NCBI RefSeq assembly: GCF_001648895.1 | Contig: NZ_LXUF01000001.1 | Location: 1,285,726 to 1,349,725, forward strand | DNA length: 64,000 nucleotides | Source: Methylovorus sp. MM2 | GTDB lineage: Bacteria > Pseudomonadota > Gammaproteobacteria > Burkholderiales > Methylophilaceae | Reading direction: 5' to 3' | In this document: positions 30,101 through 37,294 of the stretch, piece by piece | Layout: each line of letters opens with the position of its first letter | Position numbering within the stretch: position 1 is the first letter of the stretch | Translations under genes and position numbers: made by a program | The notes under the pieces: model-generated | What the model was told of the DNA's origin: nothing | The model's database searches: none | The model's input: the letters and a program-made list of their open reading frames with translations, nothing else

Positions 30101-30633
30101 CGGCGACGTTCTTTGTATTTGGAGATGCCTGCAGCCTCTTCAAGAAAGATACGCATCTCCTCAGGCCTAGCCTCCACAATACGCGAGATGGTATTCTGCC
30201 CGATGATGGCATAGGCTCTGCCACCAAGCCCTGTTCCAAGGAACAAATCAGCAACGTCACGGCGGCGAACAGCCGTATTGTTGATGTAGTAGCTGGAGCC
30301 CTTGTCGCGCTCAATCACACGTTTGACAGATATCTCAGCATATTGTGACCATTCTCCTACTGCGCCACCTAAGCTGTTATCGAAGATCAACTCGACACTC
30401 GCACGCGATATCGGTTTGCGATTTGCTGCCCCATTGAATATCACGGCATCCATCGAGTCGCCACGCATCTCTTTCGCGCTTGATTCACCAAGCACCCACC
30501 GTATGGATTCCATGACATTGGACTTGCCACAGCCATTGGGGCCGACAACGCCTACGCGCTGCCCATGGATATGAAGGGTCGTGGGATCAACGAATGATTT
30601 GAAACCAGCAAGCTTAAGATGAGTTAAACGCAA
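27115..30633 (-). CDS. smc: Smc, chromosome segregation ATPase
   Basis: A 1172-residue condensin ATPase with Walker A GPNGCGKS (residues 31-38) at the N-terminus, two long Gln/Glu-rich coiled-coil arms around a hinge near residues 510-650 (ending in NSISFYAAQSALHG), and the C-terminal signature LLSGGEKALTA (about 1071) with Walker B FCLMDEVDAPLDD. It organises and segregates the chromosome with ScpA/B, not seen here. The start is TTG at 30633, giving MRLTHLKLAGFKSF as in other Smc proteins; no ATG fits better. The gene is divergent from queF, with a 100-bp shared promoter region. Confidence 0.97.
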   Translation of the reverse strand: MRLTHLKLAGFKSFVDPTTLHIHGQRVGVVGPNGCGKSNVMESIRWVLGESSAKEMRGDSMDAVIFNGAANRKPISRASVELIFDNSLGGAVGEWSQYAEISVKRVIERDKGSSYYINNTAVRRRDVADLFLGTGLGGRAYAIIGQNTISRIVEARPEEMRIFLEEAAGISKYKERRRETELRLRDTRENLTRIEDVRNEIAKQITRLESQALITEQYHRLQDELKLTQGMLWLLKKQDAAGAWEKSQRHVDKLVNELESQMASLRKAESTVETLRQQHYASSESVQSAQARYYETNAEVSNLEQQVKHTQEARERLMAQLQQIAAQSQKSEAQSALLQENLQQLRQQEQDVIKHELTADDQLSTARQALPGAESAFKAAQENFANAQKALTDAEQGIRLESTNLEHLTRAITDIKQRLQRLESEQASLQIPDEQVLLDKQALHDTTYAEIVKFEQNLIELRNHEQKLIEEIREFREAQHAAERSLAQTDAQITSLQKIQQSLGHESKLDTWLQEAGLKNAERLWQKINISAGWETALESVLGARLNALLKPQDSGDFSFKERPPAGLVIAIPNRSAVNIKAHPHLTPINEIVKASDSGIASLLNDWLAGVYVVENDADIHAISQSLADGEMLVNTLGDVYTKNSISFYAAQSALHGVLERQRELEALQAEMPALEQNLSHRVEALGVAEQALQKLRTIYQEQQQVLKVGTQAQHQLHLEIQRLTQQQQHARDRQKVMQSEQVNLQQRLATQQAEQQQKQTNIHDVRASLQPLQASREAMQAARQTAELALNDARNELQKAERLVQEQVFNKKLILNNINEIINKINFLDEEKSSLIIRKNETDNLLEAAKMESLKANLETALTTKQQREAELAAARDAMAGIELELQNQERNRMQNEQILHPLRDKLEQARLTEQQTRLHFEQCQAALIETGLAESVLSQKLSANAKVSDIERTSAALAMQIEELGPVNLAAIQELSSERERKVYLDSQAADLEQAMMTLEDAIKRIDRETRSRLQHTFDEANKHFGELFTALFGGGQARLELLGDEILDTGMQVFAQPPGKKNSTIHLLSGGEKALTALALVFALFRLNPAPFCLMDEVDAPLDDSNTERFCNMVKKMSERTQFLFVSHNKITMEMAQQLIGVTMQESGVSRIVEVDIEAAMQMHQEVLV

Positions 30634-30641
30634 TTTTTGAT

Positions 30642-30671
30642 TTTATCTAGTAAGTGGCAAGCTAGTATAAT
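30642..30671 (+). promoter_or_regulatory. Putative queF promoter
   Basis: A consensus -10 TATAAT at 30666-30671 follows a weak -35-like TTTATC at 30642-30647, 18 bp upstream. Transcription would start near 30678. Confidence 0.5.
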
Positions 30672-30683
30672 GGCAACACATTG

Positions 30684-30704
30684 GATGTATGGATTCCATA
30701 CATC
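30684..30704 (+). promoter_or_regulatory. Perfect palindrome in the queF 5' region
   Basis: GATGTATGG and CCATACATC are perfect 9-bp arms around ATT. It lies just after the predicted start point, so it could be an operator or an RNA hairpin in the leader. No known preQ1 riboswitch fold was recognised. Confidence 0.5.
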
Positions 30705-30733
30705 GCCCATATACGATTTATACGGTAGCCATT

Positions 30734-31153
30734 ATGTCTAGTCAACCCAGTAAAGCACTTGAAACCTTCGATAACCCAAAACCCGAGCGTGATTTTCATA
30801 TTCATATGGAGATTCCAGAGTTTACTTGCCTCTGCCCAAAGACTGGTCAGCCTGACTTTGCCGTGCTTTATCTGGACTACATTCCAGACCAAAAGTGTGT
30901 GGAGCTAAAGAGCCTTAAGATGTATATATGGGCATTTCGTGATCAAGGCTGCTTCCATGAGGCCGTCACCAACGAGATACTGGATGACTTGGTTCAGGCG
31001 ACGGCTCCCAAATTTATGCGTTTAACAGCAAAATTCTATGTTCGCGGCGGCATATTCACCAATGTAGTCGCTGAATATAGAAAAGAAGGCTGGCTACCCG
31101 CACCACGTGTAGATTTAACTCAATTTGAACAACAGTTTAATACACGCGGCTAG
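30734..31153 (+). CDS. queF: QueF, NADPH-dependent preQ0 reductase
   Basis: A 139-residue single-domain (type I, unimodular) QueF that reduces 7-cyano-7-deazaguanine to preQ1 in queuosine synthesis. The active-site Cys is in [10 protein letters not shown] (C34), and the QueF motif ELKSLKMY follows. The ATG at 30734 gives a start typical of the family; the frame extends upstream to 30689 across the palindrome without a good start. It acts in the same pathway as queG, 21 kb away. Confidence 0.93.
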   Translation: MSSQPSKALETFDNPKPERDFHIHMEIPEFTCLCPKTGQPDFAVLYLDYIPDQKCVELKSLKMYIWAFRDQGCFHEAVTNEILDDLVQATAPKFMRLTAKFYVRGGIFTNVVAEYRKEGWLPAPRVDLTQFEQQFNTRG

Positions 31154-31207
31154 TTTTTAACGTAAGCATCATTGGCTGTAGCGGTGCGGGTGCGCACAAG
31201 AAAGTCG

Positions 31208-31236
31208 TTGACAGGCGCGGGCTTCGTCATTAATAT
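31208..31236 (+). promoter_or_regulatory. Promoter of tRNA-Ala
   Basis: TTGACA (31208-31213) and TAATAT (31231-31236) with the ideal 17-bp spacing lie 15 bp before the tRNA. A GC-rich segment follows the -10, as in stringently controlled stable-RNA promoters. Confidence 0.8.
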
Positions 31237-31250
31237 GGCGCAACTTTTTC

Positions 31251-31326
<76 letters not shown>

Positions 31327-31410
31327 CTAAGACTGGTACCCGAAATAATAGATTTTAGCTAATTTAGCCTTTAAATTAGCGGTAGTTTTGATGTATAATT
31401 ACACCTCTAT

Positions 31411-31486
31411 GTCCCCATCGTCTAGAGGCCTAGGACACCTCCCTTTCACGGAGGCGACCGGGGTTCGAATCCCCGTGGGGACGCCA
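31411..31486 (+). tRNA. tRNA-Glu (anticodon TTC)
   Basis: A 76-nt cloverleaf with acceptor arm GTCCCCA/TGGGGAC, anticodon arm CCTCC-CTTTCAC-GGAGG and encoded GCCA end. A TATAAT box sits 12 bp upstream at 31394-31399. Its U34 is a target of MnmC-type modification, whose gene is 4 kb away. Confidence 0.97.
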
Positions 31487-31532
31487 ATAAGCGTCAACTG
31501 ATTGATGTAAAAATTGATCAGTAGATTCAAAG

Positions 31533-31566
31533 AAAAAGCCTCAAGTTTTTAAGCTTGAGGCTTTTT
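31533..31566 (+). terminator. Intrinsic terminator after the tRNA genes
   Basis: AAAAAGCCTCAAG pairs with CTTGAGGCTTTTT around an 8-nt loop, followed by CTTTT. It may also end the membrane-protein gene converging from the right. Confidence 0.9.
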
Positions 31567-31634
31567 CTTTTCCACTGCCACACTCATTGATATCTCTAAA
31601 TTAATGTCGTTAAAAGCTAATGCTATTGAGCAGT

Positions 31635-32027
31635 TTAGACATCCTTTATTTTTCTGAAACTTGATAGATACTTATCCAAACCATATCCAAATATCCCACC
31701 TATTAAAATCGGTATGCATGCATATATCGGGATGAAAATAAATGCCAAGGCTGATTGAGCATCTGCCGCAAGGTCAAGTGTATAGTGCACCCATGCAAGA
31801 AAACCAAAACCTAATATTGTTGGAATTGCCAATGAGATGGAATGCCGATAGAAAAAACTAACCCCGAGAAGTATGCCCCATGCGATAGCATTAAATGCCT
31901 CGATAAATAGAAATGAATCTAATCCGCCATCTGTATATTGCGCTAGCCAAACCATACCTTTTGGTAAGCGAGCAATATAAGGCAAAGAGATGCCTAGTAG
32001 TACTATAAAAATGCGTGCTTTTTGCAT
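31635..32027 (-). CDS. Hypothetical four-helix membrane protein
   Basis: A 130-residue hydrophobic protein with about four predicted membrane helices (residues 5-22, 38-60, 65-83 and 92-117) and a basic C-terminus (FRKIKDV). I do not recognise a family. The ATG at 32027 is 88 bp downstream of the DUF3096 stop on the same strand, with the terminator at 32068-32096 between them. Its AT-rich composition resembles nearby small genes. Function unknown. Confidence 0.65.
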   Translation of the reverse strand: MQKARIFIVLLGISLPYIARLPKGMVWLAQYTDGGLDSFLFIEAFNAIAWGILLGVSFFYRHSISLAIPTILGFGFLAWVHYTLDLAADAQSALAFIFIPIYACIPILIGGIFGYGLDKYLSSFRKIKDV

Positions 32028-32067
32028 GTTAAAGCGCTCCTTCGGATAGCCTCATCTATCATCAATT

Positions 32068-32096
32068 AAAAAGGCCGCACAATGTGCAGCCTTTAT
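32068..32096 (-). terminator. Intrinsic terminator after the DUF3096 gene
   Basis: On the minus strand, AAAGGCTGCAC and GTGCGGCCTTT (one mismatch) flank a three-base loop and are followed by a T-run. Confidence 0.8.
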
Positions 32097-32114
32097 TTTT
32101 TAGATAACCGGAAA

Positions 32115-32252
32115 TTATCGACCTACTAAACCTAATATGCCGATGATAATCAGATAAAGCGCTACGATATAGTTAAGTAACTTTGGCATTACCAAAATAA
32201 GAACACCCGCTATCAGCGAGATTAATGGGGTCAGGCTCAAATGCAGATCCAT
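32115..32252 (-). CDS. DUF3096-family small membrane protein (45 aa)
   Basis: A short ORF of 45 residues with a perfect AAGGAG site before its ATG. It encodes MDLHLSLTPLISLIAGV, then LVMPKLLNYIVALYLI and a final hydrophobic GILGLVG: two membrane helices separated by the MPKLLNYIVA motif, which I recall as typical of DUF3096. Family function is unknown. The ribosome-binding site, the family pattern and a terminator just downstream support a real gene despite its size. Confidence 0.85.
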   Translation of the reverse strand: MDLHLSLTPLISLIAGVLILVMPKLLNYIVALYLIIIGILGLVGR

Positions 32253-32298
32253 AAATTACTCCTTGTTTTCTAAGTTATAAAAATCCAGATTATAAAAA

Positions 32299-33483
32299 CT
32301 ACCTTGCTACTGACAATCCGATACGCAATTGCGTATCGCGATCTTGGTTGTAATCCAGTAACGTTTCACCGTAACCAGAAAATAATTGTAAGTGTACAAA
32401 AGTACCAGTACGTCCGAACAGCCTATCACTTATCGGGTAAGACATATCCACCTGCCCTGTACTATAGCCCCGAGTACCTTGACGATAAAGGCCACTTACG
32501 ATCAGACCATCCTCGCGACCATAACGCAACTGCCAATCAGCGTAACCGCGATATTTTTGGATATCCGAATTGTCATCTTTTTCAATATATTGGTATATCT
32601 TGGGTAGGAATGAAAGCCTTTTACCGTTTTCAAAGTCTATATTCCATGTTGGACGAACGAAAGCGATATTGAGTGAGCGGGAATCTAGCCCAGCTTGTCC
32701 ATTAGACTCATGTTCTACCCCTGCGCGCCATTCGGCTGGCCAGATGTTTTGACCACTGCCATCCCATTTGTAAAATAGGCTGGGGCGATAAGTTGTGTCT
32801 TCAAATGGGCTTGAATCACCGCCGATATCCCAGATCGTAGTTTGAGTATAGGCAAAGTAAACATTGCTCAGGAATGGCGCATAACCAGCCATCGAGCCTT
32901 TAGGGTCAAATGGGCGGTATTTAAAGCTGATCTGAAAACGGGCATCTGTGCCTCGTTCAGAGTTGGAGCCCATCAAAAAATAAATCGGCTCATTGGATGA
33001 TAGCGGCGGCTCTTCGCCGGGCTTGGCAAGCACGATTGTAGGTGAATCTCCATTAGCTTCAGGTGCGTCTGCTGCTACAGGTGACGCATGAAGTGCAGAG
33101 GCTGCGGCCTGGGGTGGCACACCGCCAGCCTCTGCTAGCATAATAAGCGGGTTGGATGTCTCACCCACAAGCTCTGCTTTTACCACGCCTGCAAAGCTCT
33201 CTTTCGAATTGCCTTCATATATACGGCGCACATCATTCGCTTGGGTGGGTGCAGCTAATGTAAGCTCGATTTCTTCAGATAAGCCATTGGCAGATAGCTT
33301 GAGTTTGAGTTTTTCAGGCCATGTTGCGAGGCTTGAAGGTTTTACGGTTTCCAGTGATATTTTCTTACCAGCACCCACTAATTCATTATTGCTTGCAATG
33401 ATCCATCTATCCGCTGAATAGCTTGCGTGTGTGATGCTCATCATGAGCAATCCATAGATACTGCCAAGAGTTCTATTCTTCAT
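32299..33483 (-). CDS. pldA: PldA, outer-membrane phospholipase A
   Basis: A 394-residue precursor with a signal peptide and a C-terminal 12-strand beta-barrel of the OMPLA family. The catalytic His and Ser are in GVEHESNGQ (His near residue 257; E. coli H142 and S144 equivalents), and the Ca/Asn region follows in ARFQISFKYRP and YTQTTIWDI. The N-terminal 150 residues are longer than in E. coli PldA and contain a domain with an APTQANDVRRIYEG-type segment seen in betaproteobacterial homologues. It degrades misplaced phospholipids in the outer leaflet. Single-gene unit. Confidence 0.9.
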   Translation of the reverse strand: MKNRTLGSIYGLLMMSITHASYSADRWIIASNNELVGAGKKISLETVKPSSLATWPEKLKLKLSANGLSEEIELTLAAPTQANDVRRIYEGNSKESFAGVVKAELVGETSNPLIMLAEAGGVPPQAAASALHASPVAADAPEANGDSPTIVLAKPGEEPPLSSNEPIYFLMGSNSERGTDARFQISFKYRPFDPKGSMAGYAPFLSNVYFAYTQTTIWDIGGDSSPFEDTTYRPSLFYKWDGSGQNIWPAEWRAGVEHESNGQAGLDSRSLNIAFVRPTWNIDFENGKRLSFLPKIYQYIEKDDNSDIQKYRGYADWQLRYGREDGLIVSGLYRQGTRGYSTGQVDMSYPISDRLFGRTGTFVHLQLFSGYGETLLDYNQDRDTQLRIGLSVAR

Positions 33484-33621
33484 TCATTCGCTTTCATGAG
33501 TGTTTTTGTTGATTTATATTACTTATACAACAAATTCCTCAAAAAATTGCATAGAGATGTAATGAAGTGCAGATTAGCGCCAAAAATTCACTGAAGATCA
33601 ATGCAAACGGAACCTAAAACA

Positions 33622-34662
33622 TTAATCAACCGCGATCTCGACCCGATTCCTGCCATTGGTTTTGGCACTCAATAAAGCATTATCCGCAGCAATGAGCCTC
33701 TGGTTGATATTAATAATCCCCTTAGAAAAATCAGTGTTAGCCATACCGATACTGACCGTACAGTTGATGACCGTATCGCCAAGTTTTATAGTATTTTTTG
33801 CTACGGTCTCACGTAAACGGTCTGCAAGACGATAAGCATCGTTTTGGGAAGTGTTTGGCAAAATCACAAGAAACTCTTCTCCACCATAACGCCCAAGGGA
33901 GTCATAAGACCTTAATTGCTGGCGCAACACTTTTACAACACTGAGTAATGCAGCATCACCGACTGGATGGCCATGTTCATCATTGATTTTCTTAAATAAA
34001 TCGATATCCACCATCAAAATGGAAAGCATACTTTTTTGGCGCTGGGCCAAATCTGCTTCTCGTTTGAGGATATCTTCAATCGCGCCCCGATTCCATATTC
34101 TCAGCAGTGAGTCGAGCATACTGTTGCGGCGAACATCATCCAGTTCAACCAACAAGTTACCCATCGACTTACTCAGGCCACGCGCTTCAAAGACTGATTC
34201 AACCCAATGTCCTAGTGCATTCAGGGTATCGATATCATCATCTGAGAATGTTCTGGGCTGATGATCAACGATACAGAGCGTACCCACGATAAAGCCTTCA
34301 GTATTGCGTAGTGGTCGACCCGCATAAAACCGGATATTCATCTGGTTGCATACAAGATCATTATCGAAGAAACGCTCATCTTTGCTGGCATCTTCTACGA
34401 CGATGATCTCCCCATCAAATACGATATGGCTGCATATGGAGACATCGCGTGGGCCATTCGTTTCATCGATGCCGACCTTGGATTTTATCCAGTTAAAGTC
34501 TTCGCCTACGATAGATATAAATACCACGGGTACATTAAATATCTTTTGCGTGAGTCGTGCGATCCTGTCAAAAGCCTCTTCCTCTGGCGTATGCAGTATC
34601 TGCATCTTCTTGATAGAAGCTAGGCGTTCGGCTTCATTATCCGGGATGGGTGCTGTTATCAT
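33622..34662 (-). CDS. GAF-GGDEF diguanylate cyclase
   Basis: A 346-residue cytoplasmic protein with an N-terminal GAF domain (about residues 25-165; FDRIARLTQKIFNVP, then GTLCIVDHQPR) and a C-terminal GGDEF domain with the active motif GGEEF. An RxxD inhibitory site (RSYD) lies five residues before GGEEF, so product inhibition by c-di-GMP is expected. It makes c-di-GMP from two GTP; the GAF ligand is unknown. Two EAL-GGDEF genes lie in the same window. Confidence 0.93.
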   Translation of the reverse strand: MITAPIPDNEAERLASIKKMQILHTPEEEAFDRIARLTQKIFNVPVVFISIVGEDFNWIKSKVGIDETNGPRDVSICSHIVFDGEIIVVEDASKDERFFDNDLVCNQMNIRFYAGRPLRNTEGFIVGTLCIVDHQPRTFSDDDIDTLNALGHWVESVFEARGLSKSMGNLLVELDDVRRNSMLDSLLRIWNRGAIEDILKREADLAQRQKSMLSILMVDIDLFKKINDEHGHPVGDAALLSVVKVLRQQLRSYDSLGRYGGEEFLVILPNTSQNDAYRLADRLRETVAKNTIKLGDTVINCTVSIGMANTDFSKGIININQRLIAADNALLSAKTNGRNRVEIAVD

Positions 34663-34713
34663 ATATTTATAAAAACCTTAAAAATTAATTAGTTATATAA
34701 TAAATAAGCAGTA

Positions 34714-35262
34714 TTACATTCGAATCGCACATAGCCGTTGAAGCATTGCAGGTGGAGATTTCTCCAATTCGCCCTGCTCAAATGCTAGTACATTTAAATC
34801 TTTGCCAAATGCCTCAACAAGCTCATCAGGTTGTAATAGGAAATCCGGATTATTAGGCTTTCCATACGACTCTTGCCCCTGCATGAAAGTTTCGTAAATC
34901 AATAGGCCTTGCGGTGCCAAACTTGAGATGAGATATTGAAATAAAGGTCGATGTAGATATCGGCATACGATAACGGCATCAAATTGCTGGGATACGTAAG
35001 GCCAGTCGGCATTTTCCAGATCGGCGATTCGAGTATGGATGCCTGATATTCCATTCAAGCTTTTAAGCGCATCCGCATTACGGTCTACGGCCTCCACCCT
35101 ATAGCCATGCTCGGCCAGCCAGCGTGCATTTCTACCATAGCCTGCCGCCACATCAAGGACAGTGCCACCCTGCTTGATACGGTCGGCATGCTGACATAGC
35201 CATCTGGATGGAGCAATTCCATGTTGGTGTATGTCAGCTTGCGGTATATGTTCAGACAGCAT
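34714..35262 (-). CDS. SAM-dependent methyltransferase (TehB-like)
   Basis: A 182-residue class-I methyltransferase with the SAM-binding motif VLDVAAGYGRNARWLAEHGY and acidic loop VEAVDRNADAL, plus the later DAVIVCRYLHRPLF. It resembles the small TehB/UbiE-like methyltransferases called tellurite-resistance proteins; the substrate cannot be told. ATG 35262 gives the typical start before HQHGIAPSRWL; the frame extends to 35382 without support. It is divergent from mnmC with about 70 bp between starts. Confidence 0.82.
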   Translation of the reverse strand: MLSEHIPQADIHQHGIAPSRWLCQHADRIKQGGTVLDVAAGYGRNARWLAEHGYRVEAVDRNADALKSLNGISGIHTRIADLENADWPYVSQQFDAVIVCRYLHRPLFQYLISSLAPQGLLIYETFMQGQESYGKPNNPDFLLQPDELVEAFGKDLNVLAFEQGELEKSPPAMLQRLCAIRM

Positions 35263-35330
35263 GTTAAAACGGTATGACCTTCTTATTAATATGGTGATTC
35301 TACACTTCGAATACGGATAAAATACCAGTA

Positions 35331-37280
35331 ATGCCAAGTAAAAATGCAAAATTAGATTGGATCGATGGTCAGCCATTCTCAACCCAATATGGAGATATCT
35401 ATTTTTCCCGTGAAAGTGGTCTGGATGAGACGCGCTATGTCTTTCTTGAGAAGAATCGATTGCGTGAGCGGTGGCAATCCCTCACCACAGATCATTTTAC
35501 GATTGCTGAGACAGGTTTTGGCACTGGTCTTAACTTCCTTTGTACATGGCAATTATGGAATGAGTGCGCACCTGCAAATGCGCGCTTGCATTTCATTAGC
35601 ACGGAAAAATACCCGCTATCCCTAGCCGATATGCGAAAAGCATTAAGCCTATGGCACGAGCTGTCAGCTCAAACAGCTGAGTTATTAATGCAATACCAAT
35701 GGATCACCGAAGGTTGGCATCGAGTGGTATTCGAGCATGGGCGTATCACGTTAACGCTAATCATTGGCGATGTGGCAGAAACACTGCCGCAGCTACGCGC
35801 AAGTGTTGATGCATGGTTTCTTGATGGCTTTGCCCCTGCAAAAAACAGCGATATGTGGCAGCAGCGCTTATTTGATGAGATGGCGCGGCTTTCTCATAAG
35901 GGAACCACCTTTGCCACTTTTACAAGTGCGGGCATCGTCAAACGTGGATTACAGGCTGCCGGATTCTCCGTGAAAAAATCAGTTGGATTTGGCAAGAAGC
36001 GAGAGATGCTGATTGGCGAGTACGGCACTACTCCAAATATCGTAGTAACTCAGACGAATAAACGGGCGATTGTGATTGGCGGCGGCATTGCAGGCGCTAG
36101 CAGCAGCTATGCCTTAGCTAAAAGAGGCTGGCAAGTCACATTGATAGAGCGTCACGCTGATATCGCACAAGAGGCATCGGGCAACCCGGTTGGTATTATC
36201 TACCCTCGCCTTGCGGCTAAGGATTGTGCATTGAATCGGCTAGCACTGTTTGGATACCTGCATACATTAAGGCTACTTAAGCAGATTGATCTCGATGTCA
36301 CTGATTACTCGAACTGCGGGGTATTGCAACTCGGGTTTAATGCAAAAGAACTCACTCGCTGTAAGGCGATTGCTGAAAATGAATTACCGTCTGATTTGCT
36401 GCGATACGTAAGCAAAGAAGAGGCTGGCGATTTGGCTGGCATTCCAGTGGCGCATGAAGGCTTATTCTTTCCATCGGCGGGCTGGGTAAAGCCTAGCGCT
36501 TTATGCAATAGGCTACTCGACCATCGCAATATCACCATAGCTACCGAGCGCAATGCAATACAGTTAAAAAAGGTCGGCGAGCATTGGCAGGTTTGGGGGG
36601 GACAACATCTTTTAGCTGAAGCGCCAGTGCTTATTATTGCCAGCGCTAACGACACAATGCATTTTAGCCAAGCTAATCACATACCGCTTGAACCTGTACG
36701 CGGGCAGATCAGCCTTGTAGCACAAACAGCGCGCACCGAAAATCTCAAAACCGTAGTTTGCACTGATGGCTACATCAACCCTGCTATTGATCATACTCAC
36801 TGCATAGGCGCTACATTCTCGCCTGCGGATGCTTCTATTGATATTAGAGATGAAGACCATCAGGCCAATCTCTCACTATTAACAACGACATTCTCCAGCC
36901 TTACCGATACTAAGCAACTCTACGAGATCGTGGGTGGACGCGCAGCCTTGCGTGCAGTGACCCCAGACTATATGCCAGCGGCTGGCCCTTTGCTGAATGC
37001 CGGTGATTTACAGGCACATATTCCACGCCACAATGCAGATCCGCTTGATTTACCATGGCTACAAGGTTTGTATGTGAACACTGGACATGGCGCGAAAGGC
37101 TTGGTAAATGCGCCACTGTGTGCTGAAATACTTGCAAGTGCGATATGTGGCGAACCCTCCCCTGTCGATGCCTCGTTGATGGCAGCATTAGATCCTAATC
37201 GATTCCTTTTAAGGAAAATGGGCTTAAAGCGGCTGGCGCTCGGATTATCAGCCTATCCATCGCTTAAACCTAATAACTAA
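35331..37280 (+). CDS. mnmC: MnmC, bifunctional tRNA wobble uridine modification enzyme
   Basis: A 649-residue fusion. The N-terminal methyltransferase (MnmC2: GFGTGLNFL, LDGFAPAKNSDMW, about residues 1-235) forms mnm5(s2)U from nm5(s2)U. The C-terminal FAD-dependent oxidoreductase (MnmC1: GGGIAGASSSYALAKRG from about residue 248) converts cmnm5 to nm5. Targets are U34 of tRNAs such as Glu and Lys. The order and length match E. coli MnmC. Followed after 14 bp by the OGT-like gene, so the two are probably co-transcribed. Confidence 0.95.
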   Translation: MPSKNAKLDWIDGQPFSTQYGDIYFSRESGLDETRYVFLEKNRLRERWQSLTTDHFTIAETGFGTGLNFLCTWQLWNECAPANARLHFISTEKYPLSLADMRKALSLWHELSAQTAELLMQYQWITEGWHRVVFEHGRITLTLIIGDVAETLPQLRASVDAWFLDGFAPAKNSDMWQQRLFDEMARLSHKGTTFATFTSAGIVKRGLQAAGFSVKKSVGFGKKREMLIGEYGTTPNIVVTQTNKRAIVIGGGIAGASSSYALAKRGWQVTLIERHADIAQEASGNPVGIIYPRLAAKDCALNRLALFGYLHTLRLLKQIDLDVTDYSNCGVLQLGFNAKELTRCKAIAENELPSDLLRYVSKEEAGDLAGIPVAHEGLFFPSAGWVKPSALCNRLLDHRNITIATERNAIQLKKVGEHWQVWGGQHLLAEAPVLIIASANDTMHFSQANHIPLEPVRGQISLVAQTARTENLKTVVCTDGYINPAIDHTHCIGATFSPADASIDIRDEDHQANLSLLTTTFSSLTDTKQLYEIVGGRAALRAVTPDYMPAAGPLLNAGDLQAHIPRHNADPLDLPWLQGLYVNTGHGAKGLVNAPLCAEILASAICGEPSPVDASLMAALDPNRFLLRKMGLKRLALGLSAYPSLKPNN

Positions 37281-37294
37281 ATAAATTGTTTTAA

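Noticed and set aside
27473-30574. Many plus-strand open frames opposite smc
   Set aside because: They arise from the repetitive Gln/Glu codon pattern of the Smc coiled coils and resemble no known proteins.
30672-30733. preQ1 riboswitch before queF
   Set aside because: The short leader has only a simple palindrome; neither the preQ1-I pseudoknot nor a type II fold could be made out.
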